From Lachancea dasiensis (Eukaryota; Ascomycota; Saccharomycetes; Saccharomycetales; Saccharomycetaceae), in the NCBI GenBank assembly GCA_900074725.1, contig LT598460.1:501502-565501 (forward strand): a stretch of 64,000 nucleotides of DNA, given 5' to 3'. This document shows positions 49,790-60,769 of the stretch, one piece after another (positions within the stretch are counted from its first letter, which is position 1; each line of letters opens with the position of its first letter). The notes under the pieces were generated by a model. The model saw only the letters and a list, made by a program, of their open reading frames with translations. It made no database searches and had not been told where the DNA came from. The translations under genes were made by a program, and so were the position numbers.

Positions 49790-50431
49790 CTACGCGGGGA
49801 ATGAGCACATTTCATTGTGTACCTTGTTGCTTATTAGCAGCCCGTCCTGTTCGTCGTCACGCATGGAGTAAAGATCCAGCTTCACGTTGGCGTCCAACAT
49901 GAGCTCCTTCTTCAGGAACCATTTCTTTTCCTCCTGTAAAAGTGAGCGATACTCTTGCAGTAGATCGAGATGAACTTCACGGAGCCACTGCAACTGCTGC
50001 TGCTCGGAAGGTGGTTCTTTGTTAGCAGCTTCACGAGCTACGTGGGCAGTCGGGGTTGGGGTCGGTGTCGATTCCGAAGAGACTTGATCTGCCAAAAAAA
50101 GCTCATTCATGTTGTAGAGCCTTTTTTTATAGTAATTGGTCTTCATTTTGCTCACTTTTCCAGCTTTTTCCTTGGTAGTTTTGTTTTTCGACGCCGCCAC
50201 ACTACTTTCTATAAAAGTGCCCGGAGCGATTTTGACCATTTCGTAATTTATTTTCAAGTTATCATCCACTGTAATGATGTTCCGCTTGTGCCTGCTCTTA
50301 CGCTCATCGTCTGCATCTATCAATTCACTCGTCTTGTACCGCCTGATCGCGTTGAGAGCGTATTTGACTTGTGCATCTTTTTCTACTAGATCATTGAAGT
50401 TCGCCAATAAGTCCGCAACCATGTCGGTCAT
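49790..50431 (-). CDS. IES3: INO80 complex subunit Ies3
   Basis: A 213-aa subunit of the INO80 chromatin remodeller. The family pattern is visible in two blocks: KRNIITVDDNLKINYEMVKI near residue 49, and EEKKWFLKKELMLDANVKLD near residue 170. The C-terminal block is a coiled coil. Ies3 is also linked to telomere function. It is divergent from FCF2, as YLR052W is from YLR051C. Here the chromosome XII pair sits within the chromosome VI block. Confidence 0.9.
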   Translation of the reverse strand: MTDMVADLLANFNDLVEKDAQVKYALNAIRRYKTSELIDADDERKSRHKRNIITVDDNLKINYEMVKIAPGTFIESSVAASKNKTTKEKAGKVSKMKTNYYKKRLYNMNELFLADQVSSESTPTPTPTAHVAREAANKEPPSEQQQLQWLREVHLDLLQEYRSLLQEEKKWFLKKELMLDANVKLDLYSMRDDEQDGLLISNKVHNEMCSFPA

Positions 50432-50637
50432 AACCAGTAAGCGGCGAATGACAGGGTTTATGAGGCTCTCTGGTTGTCAAATATGAGATGATTTCTATCG
50501 AGGGAAAGGGTTATATCAACTACCATTTATATGGACTTAGAGTTTTAATTTGACATTAATCTGAAAAATTTTAGAAATTAAGCTATGCGATGAGCTAGCT
50601 GCCAGAGAGAAACCACATCCCAGAGTAGGCGTATAAG

Positions 50638-51324
50638 ATGGAATCTGAGAGTATCCAAGACTTGTTTGCGGCTTTGAAGCACGTTGGTAAAAGTGGCTCT
50701 TCGAAAGCTGACGATAGCCTGCCCAAAACCTCATCAAGCGCCGGCGATGACTTTGATCAAGACAACATAAAGTTCGACGAGGATGCAAAGGTCGCAGAGC
50801 AGCAGGACACATTTAAACAGATCGAACAGCATTTGCGTGGTCTACCTCGCATGCAGACAGGATTCGATGGTCTCGCCAACGGTAAAGAGACCACCAACGC
50901 GATACAAAGGGTGGAAGACCCGGTATCGATTCTGCATTTGCGTAAGAAGGACGCGGAAACGAAAAAGCCAAGTTCTTCTGAACTGTGGTTCACGCTGCCA
51001 AAGCCGGAGCTTACACGTGAAATCAAGCGCGACCTGCTCATACTGAAACACCGTGCCGCTCTGGATCCCAAGCGACACTACAAAAAGGACAAATGGCAGG
51101 TGCCGGAGCGATTCTCCGTCGGAACCATCGTAGAAGACAAGAGTGAGTTCTTCAGCAGCCGCTTGAAGAACAAGGACCGCAAGAGCACCATGCTGGGCAC
51201 GTTGATTGGTGACGACGATACCAACAAATATTTCAAACGTAAGTACAGTGAGGTGCAAAGCAAGAAGACAAGCGGAGCCAAGGGCCACTACAAGAAGGTA
51301 CGTGCAAAGCGCAACAAGTTTTGA
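50638..51324 (+). CDS. FCF2: SSU processome factor Fcf2
   Basis: A 228-aa nucleolar protein needed for early pre-rRNA cleavages at A0, A1 and A2 in 18S rRNA maturation. An acidic N-terminus precedes the Fcf2 domain (about residues 115-215): WFTLPKPELTREIKRDLLIL, then LDPKRHYKKDKWQVPERFSVG and FFSSRLKNKDRKSTMLGTLI. The basic tail KKVRAKRNKF fits nucleolar targeting. It is divergent from IES3, 206 bp apart. Confidence 0.95.
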   Translation: MESESIQDLFAALKHVGKSGSSKADDSLPKTSSSAGDDFDQDNIKFDEDAKVAEQQDTFKQIEQHLRGLPRMQTGFDGLANGKETTNAIQRVEDPVSILHLRKKDAETKKPSSSELWFTLPKPELTREIKRDLLILKHRAALDPKRHYKKDKWQVPERFSVGTIVEDKSEFFSSRLKNKDRKSTMLGTLIGDDDTNKYFKRKYSEVQSKKTSGAKGHYKKVRAKRNKF

Positions 51325-53554
51325 AGGAACAGTGCGATTGTTGAGCCGTTTTGCAGTTTCGGCAACTATGTAGCCATCTCTTTTCAAGGTGGGTCGTGAT
51401 ATCTGGCCAATGCCTATCATAGTTACCTTGACTTTCATCTTCTATTCTCCCCCTCAAGGCTAATGGCATCGGAACTTGACGTTCTGAGATACGGGCGAAC
51501 GTATCCACGATGGTCGTCTCTTATATGGACCACGAGTTTACTTGCTTGTGCCCAGTGGCTGGCCTTTTGAAAGGTCGGTAGCACAAGAACCCGCAGTTGC
51601 TATTGAGTATCCGAGGTGCGGCTGAGAAGAGTCGAAGTTATGTCAAGGCTGATTGCATCTTAAGGGCCTGTAAGACTTTCAAGGCCCCGGACTGCGGGAC
51701 GCAGCAAAAAGGTCATTATTAATTGGGTATAAAGCCTGAAAGCGAAGTGACACTAAACTATAACGGAAGGCCTCCTTGTCGTCCAGCTGGAGTCAGTTCT
51801 GGGCAGATAATGATCATGTTTCGACGCCGGAGAATCTTGCTTATTCTAGTGTTCTAGCCGCCGAGCTGTTGTTTTCAATTTTTCCAATTACTGGAGACCA
51901 AAGGGGTACTTATAGCCTCACTCACTGGAGTATATAAGGAGGCACATACTAGGTGTCTGTTTCATTTCGAGACTTGTACATACCACTACTGTGATCTAAA
52001 ATTTAAATCGAGTAAACGCAATGAATAGAAACATTGGGTAGAGCGCTAGCATGAGATTCAAGGCGAACTGGAAGTCAACCAGCTCTTGACTGATGATTTT
52101 CTCCCGGCCCAAGAAGATTAGCCACTGGCCAATACAGGCCTTGCGGGCATGTGTTTCCAAGGCGTTCTACATCTAAGTTGTTCCGCTTAGCGTGGGTAGA
52201 AGGAGGCACAATGTTTTGAAGTGCCGCAGTTTCCAGATTATTACGGCAGACACATATCTCCGATGTTCCTATGCTGTGTTAGAGCTATGTGTTTCGAACT
52301 TTCTGAAGGGTTGCATGTGTATTCCAGCGCAATTTAGCGAGTCCTATTGGGAGTTTTAATGCGCATTTCTGAGACGCCAGTATCTTGAAGCTCGTTATAT
52401 GCGTCGAGGCTCTTGAAAAGCTCGAGTTTCTGGCTTATCAGCAAGCCATGGTCTTTTGGCATTTTTCCCGATGGAAATATTGAGCATTGCGAAACCCACA
52501 GTCGCATTTACCATCTAACCTCAGTGCCATGGACGCGCTGTCACAGCGAGAGGACCACGTCACTACTCCCCTCAACTTTCCAAAGGGTTTTGAAAACGTT
52601 GGTAGCGCTACATGACAGTTACGATGTACGTACCAGCTTCTCCATTTCAACCGTTGCGGCGATAGCATTCTGACTCTGGGAAGGCGTACGATCTCAATCT
52701 TGTCGTTGCTGGAGGCAGATTCTGGCTTGCATTCAAACACAAATTTCGGGGAGTCACAAAACTTCAGATCAACCCGTAGGAAGCCACAGACCGGCAGATG
52801 TCGTCCACTAAACAGGAATGAACCGAAGCTGCCATTGAACAGTCGATCTACCACCATGCACAGATCACCTGCAAGCTCAGCGCAAATGCCGTCTGGTCTC
52901 GGCTCGCATTTACGCCATTGCTGTATGGCGGACTGGCGTTTACAAGCACTGCGTCGCACATTGTGTATGTGCGATCAAGCGAGCGAGAAAAAATTTAACA
53001 GTGCTATCCGTTATCGCTTCGCGATAAGGACTTCACAGAAGATGCGCATTTCCCATGTTTTGTTTTGCACAGGCGACGTAGCATCAAAATGCTGGTAGGA
53101 CCGTCTGTAGTGACGGTGAGAGCTATTGACCGAATCTCGGCACTACTAGACCCAAGGGTATTCTCACAATATTGATTCTAAAGAGCGACTGAGAGCCTGG
53201 CCCCGCAGAGTGGAAGATTTAAAACTTTAACGTAACCTGAGGTAGTATTCAACCACACGGATTGGTCAGGGAAGCCAGGCTAAAGTCACAAAGACCGTCT
53301 AGCAAACGAATCGTCCTTCTTCCCTTTTCAAAAGCATTCTCACACTGCCTCTACTTCGTCACCTCGTTTGTTAGCCACCCTGCTAAACATCAAAGCGAGC
53401 GAGGGCATTATAAGCTAGAGGAAATACCTTGGCTTGTCACCTTTGCAGAGGGCCCAGATAGAGTGAGTTCGAAAAGTTGAACAGCCCCTGGAAAGGGCCT
53501 TCAACATCATCAGATATATTTATTGGCTTGCCGGCACATAATCGAAGAAGCAAC
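51325..53554. other. Long upstream region of GAT1
   Basis: About 2.2 kb, the longest wholly gene-free gap apart from MUP1-STE2. It contains frames at 52438-52959 (-) and 52413-52673 or 52700-53098 (+), which overlap and have no family match. A GATA palindrome is at 53009-53025 and a CACGTC near 52556. It is probably promoter and leader DNA. Confidence 0.45.
53009..53025. promoter_or_regulatory. Inverted pair of GATA sites before GAT1
   Basis: TTATCGC and GCGATAA form a perfect inverted repeat with a 3-bp spacer (53009-53015 and 53019-53025). Each arm holds a GATAA core. GATA factors of nitrogen control bind such sites, and GAT1 is known to be controlled by them in S. cerevisiae. Confidence 0.5.
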
Positions 53555-55771
53555 ATGGAAGAGCACAGAGACGGCGTATGGGGTCGCCAGGAAGCGAAGC
53601 AAAAGCTCATGCAGGCTGTTGAAGATTCTTCTACGGAAGCCCTTTGGCAAATGTACTCTAGTGCGAAGGCATCCCTCCCGTTCCAAGACCGGATGTCGAA
53701 CTTGACGTGGAGAATGCTTGGACTTCGCGTCAAGAGGGCCCGGGTAGCGAAGAGGGAGCAAATCGGACTTGGTTCGCCTGCCATGCCTACGGTCTACAGT
53801 GAGATCCTTCACCACGACCAACCGGGGGCCCCTGACAGGGACGCTGTTCCAGGAGATCTCGATTACATAGCTGAGCTTCGTGACAATAAGGACGCAGAAC
53901 GTCCATCCTCAACCCATTCCGCGTCAGCAGTGCCTATGGAATTACACACTTTCAGGGACGCTAATCATCCACCGCACGCTAATGCCAACGGCCACTCTGA
54001 GTTGCACAGAGATCACCCTGCTCATGAGCCGCCTTACCATCAACTAAAAACAACAGCAAGTCCTGCCTCAAGGTTCAACGATTCGAACAACTCAAATGCA
54101 ATGGCGGGTTCATTCGCTGCAGGTTCGAGTATCATGAAACCGTTCTCCCAACAACAGGGAGACATCCATAGCCACAGCCTTGGGTTCCACGACCATGCAC
54201 ATTATGGATCTTTTTCCAATGTCGACCAACACGTTGGTTTCATGGCAGATGTAGATGTCGAGAGCTTTGACGTTTTAGGGGGCCACGATACAGTCTCTCA
54301 GCAAGGTCAAAGCCAGGATGACGAAGATGACGATGCAGCACTACGCGAGACGGCAGCTTACTCGTCACCAGCCCTCATTAGTGATAGCGGTGTGTCTTCC
54401 ACTGGTGGAAACGGCACTTTCATCCCCAACTCTGCGAATACTACAGGTCTCAACAAAACGCACCCTTCCGGTCAACAGTTCAGCAGCTCTGTCACTATTG
54501 GTGGCCTTAATTCTAGTGTGCTGAACGGTCAAACTTTTTTTGACGAGCACGATTTTCTTCACTCTGTTGATGAGGGCCACGAGGAGGCTGAACTCCCGCC
54601 TCTGCATGCCACCAACTCCCAAGTCTCATTGCCTGATTTGTACGACCGCAATTCTAACGTCACACCGATTTCCATCACTCGGCCAAGCACGGCCTGGCAA
54701 GGATTGTCGGGCGGATTAGGGTCTGCCTCACCAACATCTGCTTCAGCCGTCGCTAGTTCATTACCCACATCCCAAGGTATCCGCAGATCAACTAATTCGA
54801 ATTCTGTGCGTAAAAAGCAGATAAAAAGCTCGAGTTCCAGGAAAGGAAGCTCAAGTTTCGCTAATATCAATAGTGGTACTGGTATCATAGCAAGCAGTTT
54901 GCCACAAGATAATGGCTCGATGGATGGCCTTAATCGTCGACCAGCCTCCACCGGACCAAACTCGAGTGCAGGAACTCCAAATGCTGCCAACAAGGTCGAA
55001 ACAAAATGCACCAATTGCCACACCAAGACCACACCATTGTGGCGTAGAGATCCTGAGGGCAATCCTCTTTGCAATGCTTGTGGTCTCTTTTTGAAATTAC
55101 ATGGTGTCGTCAGACCCCTTTCCTTAAAGACTGACGTTATCAAGAAACGTCAACGGGCATCAAACAAGATTTCAGGGTCAAACGCTGGATCAGCTGTAAA
55201 AGAAGATTCATCCTCAAGAGATGTAATACCCAAGGTGCGAAGACCAGGCTCTAAGAAAAAAATGTCATCGTCAAATGTTTCCAATGAATTGCAGGCACAG
55301 ACGTCTAAACCCTCGAGTACAAGAAGAAAAATGAGGCCGAATGCGCTGGTTCAAGACATTGATAGCAATGTGACAAGCGAAAGTGGTTCTGATACTGCGA
55401 CACCTGCTCCTACATTTGCTGCTGAGGCTCAGAGTAGTAGTGGCATATCCAGGAAAGGCAATTCTTCCGAGATGGAAGTTGACCACCCCTCTGGCGTAGA
55501 AAGCGGCATAGCGGAGTTTGCAAATCCTAGCCGTAACAATAATGGGCTGGACGCATTTTTAGATCAATGGTCACACCCGCAATCAGGAGATCATCAAATG
55601 TCGCCGGGTCACACATTTGGTGCCGATCACACCTTTGTCCATCCAAACCCTCAATCTGCCATGAATGATGACTCCGAAGCTTTGGGTGCTATGGACGAAG
55701 CGGCCACCGCTACAGGGAGAAATAACGCAGGTGAAAACGCCAACTGGGAATGGCTGACATTGAGCTTATAA
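53555..55771 (+). CDS. GAT1: GATA-type nitrogen-control transcription activator
   Basis: A 738-aa regulator of nitrogen catabolite repression genes, under TORC1 control. Near residues 20-55 is the AreA-type N-terminal motif: [15 protein letters not shown] then [11 protein letters not shown] long Ser/Asn/His-rich middle follows. One C4 GATA finger lies at about residues 484-509 ([20 protein letters not shown] ... CNACG), with the basic tail [18 protein letters not shown]. cerevisiae Gat1 is 510 aa; this is nearer Gln3 in length. Position between FRS2 and LPD1 equals YFL021W. The frame extends 78 bp upstream to a TTG, but the ATG at 53555 is the first. Confidence 0.94.
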   Translation: MEEHRDGVWGRQEAKQKLMQAVEDSSTEALWQMYSSAKASLPFQDRMSNLTWRMLGLRVKRARVAKREQIGLGSPAMPTVYSEILHHDQPGAPDRDAVPGDLDYIAELRDNKDAERPSSTHSASAVPMELHTFRDANHPPHANANGHSELHRDHPAHEPPYHQLKTTASPASRFNDSNNSNAMAGSFAAGSSIMKPFSQQQGDIHSHSLGFHDHAHYGSFSNVDQHVGFMADVDVESFDVLGGHDTVSQQGQSQDDEDDDAALRETAAYSSPALISDSGVSSTGGNGTFIPNSANTTGLNKTHPSGQQFSSSVTIGGLNSSVLNGQTFFDEHDFLHSVDEGHEEAELPPLHATNSQVSLPDLYDRNSNVTPISITRPSTAWQGLSGGLGSASPTSASAVASSLPTSQGIRRSTNSNSVRKKQIKSSSSRKGSSSFANINSGTGIIASSLPQDNGSMDGLNRRPASTGPNSSAGTPNAANKVETKCTNCHTKTTPLWRRDPEGNPLCNACGLFLKLHGVVRPLSLKTDVIKKRQRASNKISGSNAGSAVKEDSSSRDVIPKVRRPGSKKKMSSSNVSNELQAQTSKPSSTRRKMRPNALVQDIDSNVTSESGSDTATPAPTFAAEAQSSSGISRKGNSSEMEVDHPSGVESGIAEFANPSRNNNGLDAFLDQWSHPQSGDHQMSPGHTFGADHTFVHPNPQSAMNDDSEALGAMDEAATATGRNNAGENANWEWLTLSL

Positions 55772-56075
55772 CTACCAAAACTTACGATAAATTCTCACTT
55801 CCATTAATTAATCCAATTTGCTCCTTGTTCTGAACTTCATGTTTTTAAGCTTCATTTCGCAACTGTTGTGTAAATAATTTTAATTAAGATATTTTAGTAA
55901 ATGTCTTGATATTGTTTTCGAACCTAGAGGCTTTCGTTCTCTCTAATGGCTCTGTCATACGCATAATCATTAATGCTAGCTTTATGAGTGAAAACAATAA
56001 ATACTTGGATGGGTGAGCACTCACATGAGCCATGACACAAACATATAGTTTGAACACTTTCTTAAATTCAAAATC
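55772..56075. other. GAT1 to tRNA intergenic
   Basis: About 300 bp, AT-rich. Holds the GAT1 3' end. Nothing else seen. Confidence 0.4.
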
Positions 56076-56148
56076 GGGCGTGTGGCGTAGTTGGTAGCGC
56101 GCTCCCTTAGCATGGGAGAGGTCATCGGTTCGACTCCGGTCTCGTCCA
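56076..56148 (+). tRNA. tRNA-Ala (anticodon AGC)
   Basis: A 73-nt intronless tRNA. Acceptor stem GGGCGTG pairs with the 3' strand ending CTCGTCC plus discriminator A. The anticodon stem CTCCC/GGGAG encloses the loop TTAGCAT with AGC at 56109-56111. The A box (TGGCGTAGTTGG) and B box (GGTTCGACTCC) are intact. The sequence is nearly identical to the yeast tRNA-Ala(AGC), which reads GCU and, as inosine, GCC. Confidence 0.97.
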
Positions 56149-56150
56149 AA

Positions 56151-56155
56151 TTTTT
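56151..56155 (+). terminator. RNA polymerase III terminator of the tRNA
   Basis: A run of five T starts two bases after the tRNA 3' end. Confidence 0.8.
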
Positions 56156-56338
56156 ACTCTACGTTGAACAATGAATTTTTATCTTCTCCTCCCGCGATAC
56201 ACACACAGCGAACGATAGGTGCACCTGAACGTATCCGTAATGGAAGGTATTCGTAGCGTACCGTATTGAAAAATAAGAATAATATTGATACGTTACATGA
56301 TGTGTATTTACTTCGAACTTCAACAGCATTTTATTCGA

Positions 56339-57835
56339 TTAGAAGTTAATAGATTTGGAGAAGGCTGCCAAGTTAGCTTCTTTGAAAGCCTCAGACAAGG
56401 TTGGGTGAGCGTGACACACACGAGCGATGTCCTCAGCTGAGGCTCCGTATTCAAGAGCTAGACCCGCCTCTGCGATCATTTCACCAGCGTTTGGACCAAC
56501 AATATGAGCACCCAACAGGCGCTCGGTTTCAGCATCGATCAAAATCTTAACAAAACCTTCGGTGTCCATGTTGGTTTTAGCCCTGGAATTTGCCATGAAT
56601 GGGAACTTACCGACCTTGTAATTGATCTTGTCTTCTTTCAACTGTTCTTCGGTCTTTCCAACCCAGGCAACTTCTGGGTGGGAGTACATGACAGATGGAA
56701 TGTTAGCATAGTTGACATGACCGTGTCCTTGCTTCAAATATTCCACAGCGGCGATACCTTCTTCTTCGGCCTTGTGGGCCAACATAGGACCGAAAGTGAC
56801 GTCACCGATGACCTTGATGTGAGGGAACTTGGTATTGAACTGTTCGTCAATGACCAAACGGCCTCTCTTGTCAACGTCTAGACCAAGTGATTCAGCATTT
56901 AGACCTTGGATGAATGGTCTTCTGCCAACGGCAACCAATAGTACGTCGGCTTCCAAATTCTCCTTCTTACCGCTCTTCACGTTTTCAACTTCGATGTTAA
57001 CAACGTCGCCGTTTCTTTCAGCAGAGATGACCTTGGTACCCAACTTGAAGTCGAAACCTTGTTTCTTCAAGAACTTTTGAGTAGTGGTGGCGACTTCATT
57101 GTCCATGGTGGCACCGATCTTGGGCTGAAATTCAATAACGCTCACCTTGGAGCCCAATCTGGAGTACACAGATCCCATTTCAAGCCCAATGATACCACCC
57201 CCGATGATAGCCAATCTCTTTGGGACTTCCTTGAGATCCAAAGCACCAGTAGAAGAGACGATCCTCTCCTCGTCGATCTTGATACCAGGGAAAGGAGTGA
57301 CCTCAGAACCAGTGGCAACGATGATGTTTTTGGTCTCCAAAATGGTCTCTTCCGCGATACTTCCTTCAATACCTTCAACAGGGGACACTTTGATACTGTT
57401 TTCGTTTTCAAAAGAGCCGAGCCCTTTGTAGTAAGTAACGCCATTCTTTTTGAACAACATTTCGATACCTCCGGTCAATTGCTTGACACAGGTGTCCTTG
57501 GCCTTTTGGAATTGACCCATGTTGATGGCAACATCCCCGTTGATGTCGATACCACGTTGCTTCGAGTCGTGCTTCATCTGATGGTATAGGTGCGAGTTGT
57601 TAAGCAACGCTTTGGATGGAATGCACCCCACGTTCAAACAAGTACCACCAGCTCTGCCACGCTTTTCCACACACGCAACGTCAAACCCAAGTTGCGCAGC
57701 CTTGATAGCAGCAACGTAGCCACCAGGACCAGCCCCGATGATAACCAAATCGTGCTGTTTCTTAGCAGCCAGCAAACTCGAAGTTTGGCTCAAAAACCTT
57801 CTCGAGGCCCCGCTTTGCAGTCTAAATCTCAACAT
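56339..57835 (-). CDS. LPD1: Dihydrolipoamide dehydrogenase (E3)
   Basis: A 498-aa mitochondrial flavoprotein shared by pyruvate dehydrogenase, 2-oxoglutarate dehydrogenase and the glycine decarboxylase complex. It begins with a basic, Ser-rich presequence ([18 protein letters not shown]). The FAD fold is [20 protein letters not shown], the redox disulfide [16 protein letters not shown], the NAD fold [19 protein letters not shown], and the catalytic His is in [13 protein letters not shown]. Length is the same as S. cerevisiae Lpd1 (499 aa). Position is as YFL018C. Confidence 0.98.
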   Translation of the reverse strand: MLRFRLQSGASRRFLSQTSSLLAAKKQHDLVIIGAGPGGYVAAIKAAQLGFDVACVEKRGRAGGTCLNVGCIPSKALLNNSHLYHQMKHDSKQRGIDINGDVAINMGQFQKAKDTCVKQLTGGIEMLFKKNGVTYYKGLGSFENENSIKVSPVEGIEGSIAEETILETKNIIVATGSEVTPFPGIKIDEERIVSSTGALDLKEVPKRLAIIGGGIIGLEMGSVYSRLGSKVSVIEFQPKIGATMDNEVATTTQKFLKKQGFDFKLGTKVISAERNGDVVNIEVENVKSGKKENLEADVLLVAVGRRPFIQGLNAESLGLDVDKRGRLVIDEQFNTKFPHIKVIGDVTFGPMLAHKAEEEGIAAVEYLKQGHGHVNYANIPSVMYSHPEVAWVGKTEEQLKEDKINYKVGKFPFMANSRAKTNMDTEGFVKILIDAETERLLGAHIVGPNAGEMIAEAGLALEYGASAEDIARVCHAHPTLSEAFKEANLAAFSKSINF

Positions 57836-58707
57836 TGATTTCTAATTCGCAAACAATTGGAATAGTGATGCGATACACGAACGAAAGGTGATTGATTCGT
57901 CGAATGTACACTTAAGCACAAAATTAAATTACTGCAATTGAAAACCAAACTGGATCTGTTCAGTTCAGTAGCGAATTGCCCCTTCTCTTACTCAAGTGAA
58001 TACGGGTTCTTCTCATTGGACCTTCCGTATCGAAGATATTTTTTTAACCAGAAAACGATGCTCGTATCGAATGCCAAGATGAGAGACACTTTTCCCACGC
58101 CCGTGAATAAACACAGCATTGGGCCCATGGCATCTTAGGTGCACTTTAACAATTCCCCTAGACTGCCACCGGTTTTTGGTCTTTTCTGTATCGTGTGAAG
58201 TTTGAGTTCCATCCATGGTTTTTCATCGAATGACAAATACCGTTCGTGAAAAGTCGGGTCCGAGATCGAAAATGTGTCCATGCAGCCTTCATTACCGACA
58301 ACAGAGGGAATTGTCGAAGAGGCGTTCGGAGGTACTGCTGGCAGAAACCGGAAGATGAGAGCTAGACCTTCTCAGCCAAAGGAATTACTTGAACAAATCT
58401 CTTGACCAGCGATGAGCCGTAATACATGATGCATAACAAGGTGATGATATCTGTAAGCAGTGTACTTGTTCTCGATAAAATGCTGACACTGCTGCTCTTC
58501 GAGCAAATTAACATCTTAGTTGGGGGGTGTGACCGGAGCTCGAGGAATCAGGCTCTCAATATCGAGCAAAGAATCGACCGTATCACTAACGACGAACGCA
58601 CTGTTTTTCCAGTTGTTCAGCTTGCTTCACTTCCGCTTCAGCGCGCTTACCTACTCGCTGGGAACTGGAAGATCGGCACTGGCCCTAAACTCACAAGATC
58701 GTCTAAT
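57836..58707. other. LPD1-SMX2 divergent intergenic region
   Basis: About 870 bp. Small frames overlap at random. No RNA gene recognised. Confidence 0.4.
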
Positions 58708-59003
58708 ATGGTATCTACTCCGGAGCTAAAGAAAGTATGTGAACGTCGATTTTGCTTTATTTTCTTTGAGCAACCTACTAACGCTTTGCCCTCTTACAGT
58801 ACATGGACAAAACAGTATATATTCAGCTCAATGGATCGCGAAAGCTGATAGGGGTACTTCGCGGTTTTGATATATTTCTGAACGTGGTGCTGGACGATGC
58901 TGTCGAGCTCCGTAAAGATGGTTCGAAGACCCCCATGGGATCACAGTCTGTGATACGGGGCAACTCTATAGTGTCAGTGGAAGCACTGGAGCCATTTGCC
59001 TGA
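58708..59003 (+). CDS. SMX2: Spliceosomal SmG protein, gene with one intron
   Basis: Exon 1 at 58708-58734 (MVSTPELKK), intron 58735-58799, exon 2 at 58800-59003; 76 aa in all. Splice signals are ideal: GTATGT at 58735, TACTAAC at 58776-58782, TTACAG ending at 58799. The protein is a Sm fold: Sm1 VYIQLNGSRKLIGVLRGFDI with FLNVVLDDAVE, and Sm2 SVIRGNSIVSVEAL. SmG is one of seven ring proteins on U1, U2, U4 and U5 snRNAs and telomerase RNA. It matches S. cerevisiae Smx2 (YFL017W-A, 77 aa) in position. That gene has no intron as far as I know. Confidence 0.96.
58776..58782 (+). promoter_or_regulatory. Branch site of the SMX2 intron
   Basis: Perfect TACTAAC, 17 bases before the TTACAG acceptor. 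Confidence 0.9.
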
Positions 59004-59095
59004 TAGGAGAGCTATCCAAAAGCATTTTTTACATGTATAATAGACTAATATAGCTTGGGAATAAATTCAAATGCTGTCTGCCCTTTTGTGAGCTT

Positions 59096-59569
59096 TCATA
59101 ACCTGTGATCCATCTCTACACCACATCTGCGGTACCCACATTTCTCGTAAAAACCTACGTTCTTATCATCACAATCCAAAATAACCTTATAGGCTCCTTG
59201 ATCATGCGCTAATTTGGTCAAATGCTGAATTAAAAGCAGCCCTAACTGCTTTCCCTGTTGATCTTTCGCGACTGCAATGTCTTCCACATGGCCGACCAAC
59301 CCGCAGTCCCGTATAATTTTGCGCTCGATGAAGACTGTCCCCGTGGCTACGACCCGGTCACTATCATCCACAATTACATGCGGGTTGTAGGCTGGTATAG
59401 AGTGAACTCCGATTTTCACGGTGGTTTCTTTCCAGTAATTTAGTGTCTCTTCGAATTGGGATCGAGTTACATTGCCCACAACAGTCAAGACTTTTAGGGT
59501 CTCTACGACACCATCATAGTCTTGTGGTTCAAGTCTTCTAATTGTGTAACCTTGCGGCAGAACAGGCAT
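59096..59569 (-). CDS. GNA1: Glucosamine-6-phosphate N-acetyltransferase
   Basis: A 157-aa GNAT enzyme that acetylates glucosamine-6-phosphate with acetyl-CoA, on the way to UDP-GlcNAc for chitin, N-glycans and GPI anchors. Motif A is visible as HVEDIAVAKDQQGKQLGLLL, with the acetyl-CoA pyrophosphate loop QQGKQLG. The C-terminal CDDKNVGFYEKCGYRRCGVE completes the fold. Length agrees with S. cerevisiae Gna1 (159 aa). It is convergent with SMX2, as in YFL017C. Confidence 0.97.
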   Translation of the reverse strand: MPVLPQGYTIRRLEPQDYDGVVETLKVLTVVGNVTRSQFEETLNYWKETTVKIGVHSIPAYNPHVIVDDSDRVVATGTVFIERKIIRDCGLVGHVEDIAVAKDQQGKQLGLLLIQHLTKLAHDQGAYKVILDCDDKNVGFYEKCGYRRCGVEMDHRL

Positions 59570-60007
59570 ATCAAAGGACGTACTGACTCGCGTTTCGGGC
59601 CATTACGCTGGTTAAATGCACTATTAGATCTAATAATATAGAAGTCCGCGACTATTCGTTCGATGTTACCAGGATCCAAACACTGATGGCACAAGGCAAT
59701 GAGAAACGCGCCTCACAACTGGTCCACACTCCTTCATAAGCGGGGAAATTTGAAGAAGACTATGTAGCAGTCCCCCGCTCCCCTCTCGCTTCTGTTTCTC
59801 CTTGAAATTTTGTATTTCTTGATGAATAGTAAATTTTGGTGCGCACTCAATTCTTAGTCGCGCGCACTCATATCAAAGTTGTCGCAGCCTTATTCCACTC
59901 TTGGTTTGCGATAAGATAGACCTTCAAAGAATTTGCCTCCGATCAGTGGCCCAGGTCATAAAAGTGATTACCGACGTTCTTACCTGGTAATAGCCTGCTA
60001 GAAGCAA
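59570..60007. other. GNA1 upstream region
   Basis: About 440 bp between the GNA1 start and the EMA19 stop. Nothing else seen. Confidence 0.4.
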
Positions 60008-60520
60008 TCAAATGAAACAGAGTCGTAGCGGTATCATCAAATAAGGAGCATATACCGCCATAAGTTTGAGCTTGTCCGAAGTTTCCAGCGGCAAATAGTT
60101 GTCACCGGGGTAGTGGCCATCGGTCCAAATTTTATACAAACAAAAGCAGGTTGTCAAGGCAGCATTCCAACCATAAATTTTCAACCCACGAACCAAAGTT
60201 CTTTGGCAGTTGGTCAATTCAGCTTTTTTCATCTTTTCCTGGTAAGCAGTCCTCTTCAGAGCCCAGAACTGTCTGAACTTATAAACAAACCAAAAAAATG
60301 CTGGCAGTTGCCCGACACATTCAACCAACACAAACCACCAGAGCCAGGTTGGTTTGTCGTAGAGCAAGAAATCGTTATTGAGCTTAATGTGGTAGTCAAC
60401 AAGGCTTTTTGAAAAATGGAAGCTGTCAGGGACTACAACGATCGAGTCCACCACTACCGTGGTGAAAATGTGCACTATGAAATAGTAGTAATAAAACTTT
60501 TGCTGCCCACCCGATAACAT
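60008..60520 (-). CDS. EMA19: EXPERA-domain ER membrane protein (Ema19/TMEM97 type)
   Basis: A 170-aa membrane protein with four hydrophobic helices (about residues 7-30, 60-83, 110-130, 145-165) and the EXPERA layout of the sigma-2 receptor/TMEM97 family. Family marks are the Asp in VVVDSIVVVPD on the first helix, WLWWFVLVECVGQLPAFFW in the second, and GHYPGDNYLPLET before the last. S. cerevisiae YLR050C (Ema19) is linked to ER handling of mitochondrial precursors. It lies with FCF2 and IES3 on chromosome XII there; here GAT1, LPD1, SMX2 and GNA1 stand in between. Confidence 0.9.
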   Translation of the reverse strand: MLSGGQQKFYYYYFIVHIFTTVVVDSIVVVPDSFHFSKSLVDYHIKLNNDFLLYDKPTWLWWFVLVECVGQLPAFFWFVYKFRQFWALKRTAYQEKMKKAELTNCQRTLVRGLKIYGWNAALTTCFCLYKIWTDGHYPGDNYLPLETSDKLKLMAVYAPYLMIPLRLCFI

Positions 60521-60769
60521 TTGTTACTGGTAGTACCCAATCGGCAGGGGATTGTAGGAAGCTGCGGACCAGGTGATAATGGTACTGCAATGGCTATAGA
60601 TGTAAATTACACATTGCTTCATTACTTTAATGTCATTCAAGTGCAATTTGTTTGGATGATCTATTTACACGAGTTTGACCACGATATATAAAGTGTAGAT
60701 GTAAGGAGTAATTCTATTTACAGGCTGGCGTTTTCCTTGGAACGGCCACTGCGGATTTGTCGGGTGGCT

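Noticed and set aside
52438-52959. 173-codon minus-strand frame before GAT1
   Set aside because: High Cys and Arg in no known pattern, overlapped by plus-strand frames; looks like chance.
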